Origin: Desulfovibrionaceae bacterium
Lineage (GTDB): Bacteria; Desulfobacterota; Desulfovibrionia; Desulfovibrionales; Desulfovibrionaceae
DNA length: 39,638 nt
Direction: 5' to 3'
Assembly: GCA_017454005.1 (NCBI GenBank)
Contig: JAFTDU010000024.1
Location: 1-39,638, forward strand
Shown: piece by piece, positions 25,924 to 34,659 of the stretch
Numbering within the stretch: the stretch's first letter is position 1
Layout of the letters: every line of letters begins with the position of its first letter
The notes under the pieces: model-generated
Told to the model about the DNA's origin: nothing
Databases searched by the model: none
The model's input: the letters and a program-made list of their open reading frames with translations, nothing else
Translations under genes and position numbers: made by a program

Positions 25924-26509
25924 AACATCCTCGAGTAAAGAGATACTGCATATTAAAATGTCAATTGCTTAAGTATCTGCCATAACGAAATTGATGCCAA
26001 AATGCATCAAGCAAAGTAAAAGAGAACCTTATGTGTATGATATTTCGTTGCATCAAAATTATGCAACTTCATTTTGCAATATCAAACGAGTTTTCCACCA
26101 TTTTTAGGATAAGTCTTTACAAAAATTTTAAAAATATAAGATGTTACTTTTGCCGTTAATTTCGTGAACAAAAGACTGGTTTATCGGTGTCACTTAAAAG
26201 TGCATGATTGTCACCCACAACAATCTGGAAGCCTTGGAGTTTGAGAAAGCTATACTCGCCTGAAGAGGCTGTCATGGTTCATGAATTTTGCAGACAAAGG
26301 TAATATTACATTGCTAGTGTAAGCGTTTGCACTTTTTTGGTGGCTTAAAAAGTTAAATAGGCAGAGAGAATAGACTTACTCTATTGCGTTTACATAAAAG
26401 AGCGTTGCATATGCAGATGTATATTTACGCATTAAATTTTTAAATATACTGTTTACAAATCTGTATAATTTTTAGTAGACACAGTGCTTATAAACGTTGC
26501 CTTGGACGC
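25924..26509. other. Gap between small gene and tRNA-Ser terminator
   Basis: It should carry the promoter of the heptosyltransferase unit. A TTGACA (minus strand, 25959-25964) has no good -10 at the right spacing. A short open frame at 26156-26275 is listed separately. The remainder is AT-rich with no visible function. Confidence 0.45.
26156..26275 (-). CDS. Possible 39-residue small protein or gene remnant
   Basis: A GC-richer island reads MTASSGEYSFLKLQGFQIV... to ...PVFCSRN and then stops. Composition and codon choice look like coding sequence rather than the surrounding AT desert, but there is no Shine-Dalgarno sequence and an in-frame stop lies just upstream. It may be a small protein of the secretion locus or the tail of a decayed gene. 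I do not recognise it. Confidence 0.3.
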   Translation of the reverse strand: MTASSGEYSFLKLQGFQIVVGDNHALLSDTDKPVFCSRN

Positions 26510-26549
26510 AAAAAAGCCCGTTTAGATGAAACACTAAACGGGCTTTTTT
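26510..26549 (-). terminator. Intrinsic terminator of tRNA-Ser
   Basis: A 10-bp stem, GCCCGTTTAG (26516-26525) with CTAAACGGGC (26534-26543), and an 8-base loop. A run on the left and T run on the right make it suitable in both directions. It begins about 10 bases after the tRNA 3' end on the minus strand. Confidence 0.85.
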
Positions 26550-26558
26550 GCTATATGG

Positions 26559-26648
26559 TGGCGGAAGGAGAGAGATTTGAACTCCCGTAGGGCGTAAACC
26601 CTAAACGGTTTTCAAGACCGCCGCATTCAGCCGCTCTGCCATCCTTCC
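26559..26648 (-). tRNA. tRNA-Ser (UGA)
   Basis: A 90-base class II tRNA read on the minus strand, with encoded CCA (26559-26561). The acceptor stem is GGAAGGA/TCCTTCC, the anticodon TGA lies at 26612-26614, and the long variable arm and discriminator G are typical of tRNA-Ser. Confidence 0.96.
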
Positions 26649-26673
26649 TTATGATTCTGCAAAAGAGAATATA

Positions 26674-26702
26674 AGCATAGCCTACTTTGAGCCCGTTAGC
26701 AA
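26674..26702 (-). promoter_or_regulatory. Possible promoter of tRNA-Ser
   Basis: On the minus strand TTGCTA (26697-26702) and TATGCT (26674-26679) are 17 bases apart. The -10 lies 25 bases before the tRNA 5' end. Each box matches consensus at four of six positions. Confidence 0.4.
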
Positions 26703-28002
26703 GAAGAGAATTTAGTGGTTTTGCTTAAAGCAACTTATCACGAAGTCTAGGGGCCATGAGAGTTTTAGGAGGTTCAAAAAAGCATTTACCTTGACTATAA
26801 CGCAAGTCTAGCAACTGCACAAGTCAAAGCGCCTGATTTAAAGCTCTTAATTGCACTGTCTAGAAATTGACACATATTCTTTTAAAGAAAGCTCTTAGAA
26901 AGATTACGCTTTTTTTAGTCACAAGATCCCCTTCTGCCAAAGGGCCCACATTTAGGGTGAAATTAAGACACAAGACCAAGATGTGCTTTGGAGGTAGCTT
27001 GTGCATTGCTTATTGTCAACAAAGATGTGTCTAAAATAAGCACGATTGTACAAAAGATTTTGTAAGATATGGTCTTAAAATAGCTATTAATGTCAATAAA
27101 CATGACGCTTTTAAGAGTGCAATGCTGCAAGAAAAAGAAGCTATAGACGTATTGTTAAAGGGCTCAGAGATATACTAAGAATTTAAGCAAGGCAAGTATG
27201 TATTAAATTATATATTCATGAGTATATATGAAAGTAAATATATTTGTATGTATAATAATGAGTTGCTTTAGTATCTTGTTGGTAATTATGTAAGAGATTA
27301 AGATATTAGATTTAGTTTACAGAAAAAATAAATAAATAAAGTAGAATAGTTTGTATATTGTTTTAAATTATAAGATTTAAGTTTATATATTAATTAGATG
27401 GAATTATGATTTAACATAGTTGTGTATAGGAAGATTAAGAAGTAATATACTCAAAAAAGTATAGACTTTATATAATACCGTAAAAACTGTATTAGTTTAG
27501 ATTGTAAAGACTTCAATATTGTGTGCTATAAGTACAATCAATTAATCTATCTATCAATAGGTAGAAGAGTATTATTTAGCAGATGAAAATTATCTTATAT
27601 TGCTTAGATATTATTAAATAGATTGCCTTAAGCAGTATAGAGACAATCAGTGCTTTGGCACATAGAGGATCAAATATTTGGGTGCAATGTAATTACGGCA
27701 TCTGCAAATTATATGTGAGGTACGATCTAATGCTCTTTGTGATACCTAGAGATAGTGAAGATGTGCAAAGATTGACGGGCTACACAGGGCAAGGAAATTT
27801 TTATAGCTTTGATAGTCTATCAACATGTATCAATGGGTAGCACATGTAGTTTACAAGAATTTTGGCTGCCCAGTTATGTGTAAAAATTGAGCACCGTAGA
27901 CCTAAAAGAAAACAGACAACTCAATTTGGGCTCCAGGCGCTTTAGTCCTTTTTGCATGTGTAGTTGTTTATTTGCAAAAAACGTGCCTTTTTTTAGAGTT
28001 TT
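26703..28002. other. AT-rich gap, about 1.3 kb, with possible remnants
   Basis: The stretch 27040-27640 is extremely AT-rich and empty. Two GC-richer islands stand out. Around 26860-27005 the minus strand has a 48-codon open frame (MHKLPPKHIL...) and the string CTTCTGCCAAAGGGCCC. Around 27640-27960 the plus strand has a 61-codon frame. Neither resembles a known gene; both fit decaying coding sequence or unrecognised small RNAs. Confidence 0.45.
27655..27840 (+). pseudogene. Possible gene remnant
   Basis: A 61-codon frame in a GC-richer island inside an AT desert. The product (MAHRGSNIWVQCNYG...) is not recognised and no Shine-Dalgarno sequence is present. It may be a fragment of a lost gene or chance. 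Confidence 0.2.
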
Positions 28003-28054
28003 CAAAAAGCATGCGGCAAAACCAGAACCAACTATGGTTTTGTGTTTTGCCGCA
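28003..28054 (-). terminator. Terminator hairpin downstream of second repeat protein
   Basis: A long stem: 28012-28030 pairs with 28035-28054 with one bulged T and a G-T pair, and a 4-base ACTA loop. On the minus strand it is followed by TGCTTTTTG. It lies about 260 bases after the stop at 28315, so the transcript would have a long 3' tail. Confidence 0.6.
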
Positions 28055-28314
28055 ATTAAAGTGTTGTAAGGCTATGCCCTAAATGTAATTAACATACTTA
28101 ATCTACATTAAGTAGCCATGCATCACGTTATGCAATGAGGTAAGTATTTTTGCACACATATCTATTAAGATAACTTTGGCGGAAGTGATGGTTCGTAAGT
28201 TTGCGAATCTTTATAGATAACCTTTATATATTCTTTAGTATTATATCGCTTTGTGTAATAGTAAAACTAACTGGCAAATTAAAACTTAACATATTTAGCT
28301 GATATAGTTTATGA

Positions 28315-31300
28315 TTATGCCAACATCTTTGTCTCTTTCCATAGTTCATCTCGTGCATTAGCAAATGTTTTTATTGGCGAAGCAGAAACATAGTCAGAAA
28401 AATCATCAGCTGTTACGTTATCATATTTTATATGAGTATCATTATTCCAACGTTGTACTGTAATTGTCTGTGAAGTATCTGCGTCACCTGACACCAGTCT
28501 TGTAAATTTGACAGTGGTACCAGAAGTTTCTTTTTTGTAATCTGTATCTTCAGCTAATCCAACAAAAACTAAATTCATTGTGCCTTTGGTAGCCTTAATA
28601 ATATCATTTCCCCATGTATTTGTATCATACACTACGATATCGCGCCCATTTTTCCCATCAATTGTATCATTAGTACTTACTGTATTAGCACTTGATACCT
28701 TTAATTGTCTTGAACCATAAAAGATATCACTGTCTACTGTGCCTGAGATGTTGGATTTTTTTGCTGTGCCTTGAAAGATCTTATTGGTACTAGCATAAGG
28801 AGTAAGTGATAAAGTGCCATCACCAGAGAGCTTGTAGCTCACACCATTTTTAGCGACCTTTTTATCTATAGATGCGCTCACACTTGTTTTGCCAGCTTTA
28901 ATCACATAACTTCCAGCAAGTGTTAGGCCACCACTTGTGAGCTGATATTTACCTAAATCTTGTAATTCATCTACTTTAATTGTAAATTTACTCTTTAATT
29001 GTGTGTTATCTGTTGTAGTCAGAAGTGTAACAGTGGTATTAGTTGTAGCAATATTATCACCACTTATTCCTGAAGCACTTAAATCAAAGCCTGTGGTATT
29101 AGTGACTTTGCCATCTAAACTTGTAAGAGTTGTTTTGCCTGCTAAGTTGAGAGTAGCACCATTGAGAGTAAGAGAGAGATCAGAAAGAGTAATTCCTCCA
29201 CTAGCGCCTAGAGTTAAAGTATTTTTAGCATCTGTCCAACAACCTGCTCCACTAATTTCATCATCCTCGTCAATGGTATAGGCACCAGCTATAGTGCCAC
29301 CGCTAAGAGCCACAGTTCCGGCTGCTCTTGTTAGACCTGACACAAGGCCGCTAGTGTTAATAGTCACCTTCGCTGTATCTTGCAGTGTAAGATTTGAGAT
29401 GATGCCGCCACCTGAAACAACAATAGTTGCTGCGCCGCTCGCGGTAAGCGTTGAAACAACTCCCTTTGATCCGACATTCAGTGTACTACCATCTTGCAAG
29501 GTTGCCTTAATGATCTTGCCGCCTGAACTTACATTTAAAAAGGTATTCGTTAAAAAGTTGGAGCCTATGGCACCTTTACCTATTTTAAAAGTATTAGTAT
29601 TAGCGTCTCCAGAATAGGTAGCATTAGAAATTTTGCCTTTGACAGTAAAAACTTTAGTTGAGTCAAGCTTAACATCACCAGAGGCTGCAATGTTAATATT
29701 GGAAGCAGAGATATCTGCACCTGTCGTTAGATTGAAAGTCCCACCTTTAGCTACATTTATAGTCTCGAGTGTCCCGCCACTTACACTTAAATTACCACCA
29801 GATTTTATTGTAGTACTAGTAACATCACCAGATTCTAAAGCCATATTGACAGTCATACTACCCTTTGCATTGATAGTAGTTTTATCAACTTTTCCAGCAG
29901 TTACATACATTTCATATGGTATGGTAGTATCACCAGAAGTATATCCAGTCAATGTCGCACTAGTTACTGTACCTTTATTAACTAGTTGTGTTCCTGACCA
30001 AGTATATTTTTGAGCCTCCGCATTTGCACCTATAATCAATTGTCTAGGATATTCATTATCAGTAGGATCATAATCAACGCCTGACAAGATACCGCCCTTA
30101 TTGAATGTGATAAGTGGGGTATCCCCAGAATATATAAGGCCACCTGAGGAGACGATAAGATTCGTTGCTTTGACATCTGCAGCAAAAACTAAAGATCCAC
30201 CTGCTTCTACAACTGTACCATCTCCACTGGCAGATAGACGTTGAATACCACCTTTTTTGATAATGGTATTAGTCACTGTACCACCACTGACATCTTGTAT
30301 TCCACCATTTAGAATAATTGTACTTGTAGTAGTTCCACCACTCACACTTTGGATACCACCGCTTGCTATTTGCACTAAGGTCGTAGCACCACTATCACTG
30401 ACAACCATAGTGCCTTTTTGTGTAAAGGAAGCTTTTGAAATTTCGCCACCTTTACTCACTGTATATAAGTTTGCTTTTTTAAGACCACTTAATGAGTTGG
30501 TTGTTTCGTTAAAAATATAACTGTTGTCAGTTTTATAGATGGCAAATGTTCCGCCTCCAGAAATATCAATGTTTGTAAGATTTCGAGAAGTATCATCAGC
30601 ACTTGCATCAGAAATGAGTGCTAATTTCCCTCCAGATAACACGTTAATTGTATCTATCTTTGCGTTATGAGTAACTTGCAAGCCGCCCTTACTGACCTGT
30701 GTACCAGTAATAGGATCAGTACAAGTGTCATAGATAAATTGGCTACCGCCAGAAAGAATCGTGTTGTTGCCTGATCCGGCGAAAATTTCTTGTAGACCAC
30801 CTTTTTTTACGGTAGTATTATTAGCTGTGCCCGCATTAACTTGTTGGATTCCGCCAGATTCTACAACGGTATTAGTAGCAGTACCATTTGCACTAACTAC
30901 TTGGGTGCCACCTTTCTTAATTGTTGTGGTTGTAGCAGTACCGTATTCTCCAACTATTTGTACGCCACTAGCATTAACAACAGTCTCAATGGTAGAGCCA
31001 CCTGAGGTACCGTAAGTAGTTGAATCCTCAAAGGCAGATACGATTTGCGAACCACCCTTATTAACTATTGTTCCAGTAGCAGTTCCATCTTTAGTAACCC
31101 ACATCGTTGCGTTATTTGAGACTACAACATTGGTTGCATCGGCATTAGCGGAGATGATTAAAGATCCACCTCCATTTGGTGTATAAATAATACCTGTTGT
31201 AATGCTGCCGCCTGCATTAACTGTAAAGAGCGTAGATGTTTTGCCTGCCATCTGCGAACAGATAGATCCCTTGGCATTGACTGTAAGATTTGAGATTCCT

Positions 31301-31917
31301 CCGTTTGCATCTGTATCTTTGCCAACTACCACAAGTTTGCCACCATTATTAATTGTCGTGTTTGTGGCAGTGGCGCCAGCGCTGACTACTTGACTTGCCC
31401 CATTATTAACTGTGGTATTAGTGGCCGTAGCACCGGTTTTTAAAAATTGTGTACCGCCCAACAGTTTAGTTTCGTCAGCTGTACAAGCATCACTAACTTC
31501 TTGTATGCCACCTTTGCTTACCGTCGTCTCATTAGCTGTAGAGCCTGCATTTGTATCTTCGTTTTGCGAGAGTATTTGTTTGCCACCATTTTTAATGATA
31601 GTCTTATCAATACTACCTGCAAATATCTTTTGTAATCCACCTTTATTAATAGTTGTCTCTGTGCTTTCACCACCAGAAACAATCTGGGATCCGCCATTAT
31701 TGATGATGGTTTTGGAAGCTATGCCGTCTGAGACAACCTGTCTTCCGCCAAGACTTACAATAGAACTTGTAGTTTCACCACCTGCACTAATTAATTGGGC
31801 ACCGCCTCGGCGGATAATCACTTTTTTGGTTTTACCTGCATCATAAACACTTTGTGACGTATTTGCAGAGAGAATTGTGCCTGTTACAGTACCAGTATTA
31901 ACTATTTGTGTTGCCAT
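28315..31917 (-). CDS. Second AIDA-like strand-loop-strand repeat protein, probable type I-secreted adhesin
   Basis: A 1200-residue paralogue of the protein at 15119-20194. From about residue 20 to 850 it is a chain of strand-loop-strand repeats (GGIQxVSxGTATNTxIxxGG), rich in Thr, Ser, Gly and Asn, predicted to form a beta-helix and to be O-heptosylation targets. It contains one copy of the long super-repeat (MWVTKDGTATGTIVNKG near residue 275). There is no signal peptide and no autotransporter barrel. The last 325 or so residues match the C-terminal domain of the larger protein: TLTLGASGG, NTTGFDLS, KNGVSYKLSGDGTLSLTPYA, NDTIDGKNGRDIVVY and the end ARDELWKETKMLA. The ATG has AAGGAG seven bases upstream. 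It is probably exported by the same HlyB/HlyD pair; direct evidence is lacking. Confidence 0.87.
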   Translation of the reverse strand: MATQIVNTGTVTGTILSANTSQSVYDAGKTKKVIIRRGGAQLISAGGETTSSIVSLGGRQVVSDGIASKTIINNGGSQIVSGGESTETTINKGGLQKIFAGSIDKTIIKNGGKQILSQNEDTNAGSTANETTVSKGGIQEVSDACTADETKLLGGTQFLKTGATATNTTVNNGASQVVSAGATATNTTINNGGKLVVVGKDTDANGGISNLTVNAKGSICSQMAGKTSTLFTVNAGGSITTGIIYTPNGGGSLIISANADATNVVVSNNATMWVTKDGTATGTIVNKGGSQIVSAFEDSTTYGTSGGSTIETVVNASGVQIVGEYGTATTTTIKKGGTQVVSANGTATNTVVESGGIQQVNAGTANNTTVKKGGLQEIFAGSGNNTILSGGSQFIYDTCTDPITGTQVSKGGLQVTHNAKIDTINVLSGGKLALISDASADDTSRNLTNIDISGGGTFAIYKTDNSYIFNETTNSLSGLKKANLYTVSKGGEISKASFTQKGTMVVSDSGATTLVQIASGGIQSVSGGTTTSTIILNGGIQDVSGGTVTNTIIKKGGIQRLSASGDGTVVEAGGSLVFAADVKATNLIVSSGGLIYSGDTPLITFNKGGILSGVDYDPTDNEYPRQLIIGANAEAQKYTWSGTQLVNKGTVTSATLTGYTSGDTTIPYEMYVTAGKVDKTTINAKGSMTVNMALESGDVTSTTIKSGGNLSVSGGTLETINVAKGGTFNLTTGADISASNINIAASGDVKLDSTKVFTVKGKISNATYSGDANTNTFKIGKGAIGSNFLTNTFLNVSSGGKIIKATLQDGSTLNVGSKGVVSTLTASGAATIVVSGGGIISNLTLQDTAKVTINTSGLVSGLTRAAGTVALSGGTIAGAYTIDEDDEISGAGCWTDAKNTLTLGASGGITLSDLSLTLNGATLNLAGKTTLTSLDGKVTNTTGFDLSASGISGDNIATTNTTVTLLTTTDNTQLKSKFTIKVDELQDLGKYQLTSGGLTLAGSYVIKAGKTSVSASIDKKVAKNGVSYKLSGDGTLSLTPYASTNKIFQGTAKKSNISGTVDSDIFYGSRQLKVSSANTVSTNDTIDGKNGRDIVVYDTNTWGNDIIKATKGTMNLVFVGLAEDTDYKKETSGTTVKFTRLVSGDADTSQTITVQRWNNDTHIKYDNVTADDFSDYVSASPIKTFANARDELWKETKMLA

Positions 31918-31933
31918 TATTACTCCTTTGGAG

Positions 31934-31964
31934 ATTATATATTTTTATCTATTCGTCATATCAA
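31934..31964 (-). promoter_or_regulatory. Possible promoter of second repeat protein
   Basis: A perfect -10 TATAAT (31934-31939) lies 16 bases before the ATG. A -35-like TTGATA (31959-31964) is 19 bases away, which is longer than ideal. The start site would leave a very short leader that barely includes the Shine-Dalgarno sequence. Confidence 0.3.
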
Positions 31965-32607
31965 CAAAATGGGATAAAGCAAAAAAATTGTAAGCTAGTC
32001 TTTTAGGATGTAGGCTTAAAGTGCGGCGCGTAAATTGCAGCAGGCACTTTTAGAGAGCAAAAAATTGACATGTGTGCTACTTTGGTTTTGCAAATTCACA
32101 TGCTGCAGGTTTTAGCTCTTTTTTTTAGAGGCTTCGCAAATTTGCTCACAATTTTTGCAGACGGTGTAAGCTGGTTGCGCTTTCGTCTTAATCAGCTTTT
32201 CGCCAAATTTTAGATCTTTCTTTAGTGTTGAGGCGCTTTATTTTTCAAGAGTCTTTAAGACGCATTTTTTCTTACGCGAACAGCCCGTTTAGGTTGACCT
32301 AAACGGGCTGTTCGCAATTTGCTTTGATCAATAGATGTGGCGCAAGGGCTATATTTTTGAAGGCTTCTCCTAAAAAAGGTCAGGACAACCTCTACTCTCG
32401 CACAACGACTTTCAAATATTTTGGCGAAAATTAATAGCATAATCAAACGAGGAACGGAATATATTAATGTACTTTAAGCTCAATATTGATCTAAATCACT
32501 CTCTGATAAATATATTCCAGAGTTTTTTGAAATACTCAAATGTTTACAATCTTATCTTAGCTCTTATCTTAAAAAAAGTAGCTATAAATATATATTATTT
32601 ATATGCA
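31965..32607. other. Gap between NFACT gene and second repeat protein
   Basis: No supported gene. The main feature is a long perfect hairpin at 32276-32315. The minus-strand frame at 32255-32446 is created by that palindrome and looks spurious. Confidence 0.5.
32276..32315. repeat. Perfect 19-bp palindrome, no T tract
   Basis: GCGAACAGCCCGTTTAGGT (32276-32294) is followed by TG and its exact complement (32297-32315). Its core AGCCCGTTTAG also forms the stem of the tRNA-Ser terminator at 26515-26525. It lies about 290 bases after the NFACT stop and lacks a clean U run on either strand, so it may be an mRNA 3' end structure, a protein-binding palindrome or a dispersed repeat. Confidence 0.6.
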
Positions 32608-34095
32608 TTACTTACTTAATTTTTGCTCTAGATTTGGGTCTAGTTGAATATGACGCGTGCAGAAGACCTTATCAATGCGTACAGTACCTTGGGCCTGGCC
32701 CCGCATGGGTTTGATGTGTTTCACATAGGCATAGGTGATCTCGGCATCAGGTGCGTCTTTACGCCAACTTTTAAGTGCTGCCAGGCAGCCAGCTTCAATC
32801 AGTGTCGTTTCTGGAATCTCTTCACCTGGGTATTTTAGTTTAATGATAACATGGCAGCCAGGGCCCCCTTGGGTGTGTAACCAGATGTCATGGCCATGGG
32901 CTAGTTTGCGACAGGTGAGGTTGCCTTTGGCATTGCGGCCCCGCAAAAGCAAAAAGCCATCACTGCTGAGAAATTCTTGGACATTGGGGGTGGTGTTTGG
33001 GGTTTTAGAAGTTGTTGTTTGGTCTTCAATCTCTTTAGTTAATTGGGCCTCTTCTATAGCAAGTTTTGCCCGCCTTTCTGCTAAGTATTCTAAGCCGCGT
33101 TTACCACGGGCAGCGCTATGAAAAAAGCGCTGCATATTTTCAAGTATCGAGAGTCTTGGATCGAGCGTTATGGTCGCATCTTCCAAGATTAACGTGGAAA
33201 CTTTGGCCTCTTTATCTAGCTCCCAGAGATGATTTTGCAAAAGAATAGCTTTTTCTTTGGCAGCACAGAGATTATTTAGGCGCGTTTCTTCTTCATCAAG
33301 TTTTGCTTTTAAGCGGGCAAGTTTTTTGCGCTTTAAAGTTAGTGCTTGGGCTTCTGCGTGTTGTTTTGCTTTGAGAGCATTTGCAAGAACTAAATTTTTG
33401 CCAGCCTCTTCTAGTAAATCGAGAACTTGGGGGCTTGTGACAAGAGTTAGATCTTGGGACTCGTGGTCTGCAAGCGGCCAAGCAGAAATTTTTTTGACCT
33501 GATCATTTGCATCTTTATAGAGAAAGATATCGCCATCACCTGTTTCCAGATCGCGGATGATGGCTTGGGCATCTAGGGGGGGGAAGTATTTTAAGGTACG
33601 ACGCAAGGCAGGTGTTAACACTGGCCAGTTCCGCCAATTGGCGCAGCACTCTGCAAGGTCTAAGCTTTCAGGCCAAACAACATTTTCTGAACAAGGTGTT
33701 TCAGAAACCTTGAGCCATTCTAGTGATGGACCATTTTTGAGATCCAAGAGTAGCCAAGGTAAGCTTGTGTCTTTGGTTTCGGCTTGAGCAAAAAATAGCC
33801 ACAATTTGCGGGCAAAGGGTTGGGCGACAACACTTACCACCCTGTGGTTTTTGAAATATTTGCGCAGGAGCATGACATGAGATGTGGGGGTCATGCCTGT
33901 TTGTAGTGGATGCTTTGTGAAAAAGAGTAGTGAATCTTGACGTCCTGCTTGCAGGCAGAGTTGAAGTTTACCTTGGGTCGTATAAAAGAGAAAGCCAAAG
34001 AGATCTTGACCTAGGTTGTGAATTTTTTCTAACCGCGCCTGCATTAAGAGATGCTCTGCGGCTTTTGCGAAGCGCCTAAAAAGATGCGCGTCCAT
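32608..34095 (-). CDS. NFACT family protein (RqcH/Rqc2/FbpA-like)
   Basis: A 495-residue member of the NFACT family, whose bacterial members (RqcH) bind stalled 50S subunits and add Ala tails; Gram-positive members are also called fibronectin-binding proteins. In order: NFACT-N-like domain (about 1-175), a helical region with FPPLDAQAIIRDLETGDG, a coiled coil (about 235-370) and the NFACT-R domain (about 375-490) with DIWLHTQGGPGCHVI and YAYVKHIKPMRG. It is shorter than the usual 550-580 residues. The Asp-Arg pair used by RqcH to bind tRNA-Ala appears changed: the aligned segment reads QPFARKLWLFF, with Ala in the Asp position. True RqcH activity is therefore uncertain. It starts five bases after the dksA-like stop, so the genes are coupled. 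Confidence 0.85.
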   Translation of the reverse strand: MDAHLFRRFAKAAEHLLMQARLEKIHNLGQDLFGFLFYTTQGKLQLCLQAGRQDSLLFFTKHPLQTGMTPTSHVMLLRKYFKNHRVVSVVAQPFARKLWLFFAQAETKDTSLPWLLLDLKNGPSLEWLKVSETPCSENVVWPESLDLAECCANWRNWPVLTPALRRTLKYFPPLDAQAIIRDLETGDGDIFLYKDANDQVKKISAWPLADHESQDLTLVTSPQVLDLLEEAGKNLVLANALKAKQHAEAQALTLKRKKLARLKAKLDEEETRLNNLCAAKEKAILLQNHLWELDKEAKVSTLILEDATITLDPRLSILENMQRFFHSAARGKRGLEYLAERRAKLAIEEAQLTKEIEDQTTTSKTPNTTPNVQEFLSSDGFLLLRGRNAKGNLTCRKLAHGHDIWLHTQGGPGCHVIIKLKYPGEEIPETTLIEAGCLAALKSWRKDAPDAEITYAYVKHIKPMRGQAQGTVRIDKVFCTRHIQLDPNLEQKLSK

Positions 34096-34100
34096 AGAAT

Positions 34101-34463
34101 TTAACGCCCACGATTTTTTTCAGCTTGTTCTTGTTGTTCTTTGCAATTAATACAGAGTCTCGTTACAGGTCTAGCTTTCAGACGTGAAATACTGATATCA
34201 TCGCCGCATTCTTCACATACCCCATAAGTCCCATCTTCAATACGTTGTAAAGCACTTTGAATTTTTTTGATTAAGTGCAGTTCACGATCCCTAATACGTA
34301 GGGTAAAGGCGCGATCAGATTCTGCTGTGGCGCGATCAGCAGGATCAGCAAATAATTCACCACTGTCAGTGAGATCTTCAATGGTTGAATCACCCTTATG
34401 TTTGGCGTCATTGAGCATTTGTGTCAAAAGATTGCGGAAGTATTCAAGATCGGTTTGTTCCAT
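34101..34463 (-). CDS. DksA/TraR family zinc-finger protein
   Basis: A 120-residue protein of the DksA/TraR family, which binds in the RNA polymerase secondary channel and, in many bacteria, mediates the stringent response with ppGpp. An N-terminal coiled coil carries the acidic tip DPADRA (the DxxDxA motif) at about residues 40-45. The zinc finger CEEC...CINC (Cys-x2-Cys-x17-Cys-x2-Cys) lies near residues 83-106. Both hallmarks are intact. The start is the ATG at 34463, with GGGAG eight bases upstream; the longer frame begins with TTG and lacks support. It is coupled to the downstream NFACT gene, which would link rRNA/stress control with ribosome rescue. Confidence 0.9.
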   Translation of the reverse strand: MEQTDLEYFRNLLTQMLNDAKHKGDSTIEDLTDSGELFADPADRATAESDRAFTLRIRDRELHLIKKIQSALQRIEDGTYGVCEECGDDISISRLKARPVTRLCINCKEQQEQAEKNRGR

Positions 34464-34659
34464 GTGATCACTCCCAAATGCTTGGCAGGATATATCTTGT
34501 TTAAGCAAAATTTATATTTATGCTGAGAAAACAGTTGTGGTGGTAGTTAAGTAAATTGAAAACATAATCTTAAGTTTTTTGTAAGAACAATGATCACAGA
34601 TGAGTATATTGCGTTTCTTACAAGATGCAATGTAAGTCTTTATAAAAATTACAGGATAT

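Noticed and set aside
26703..27005. Possible signal recognition particle RNA, 6S RNA or tmRNA near tRNA-Ser
   Set aside because: I searched the GC-richer part by eye for the conserved SRP tetraloop region, tRNA-like ends and a 6S-like central bubble and found none.
28315..31917. Autotransporter classification of the repeat proteins
   Set aside because: No signal peptide, no C-terminal beta-barrel and no terminal aromatic residue; the neighbouring type I genes explain export better.
32255..32446. 63-codon frame over the 19-bp palindrome
   Set aside because: The frame runs through the hairpin and has no Shine-Dalgarno; the palindrome is the real feature.
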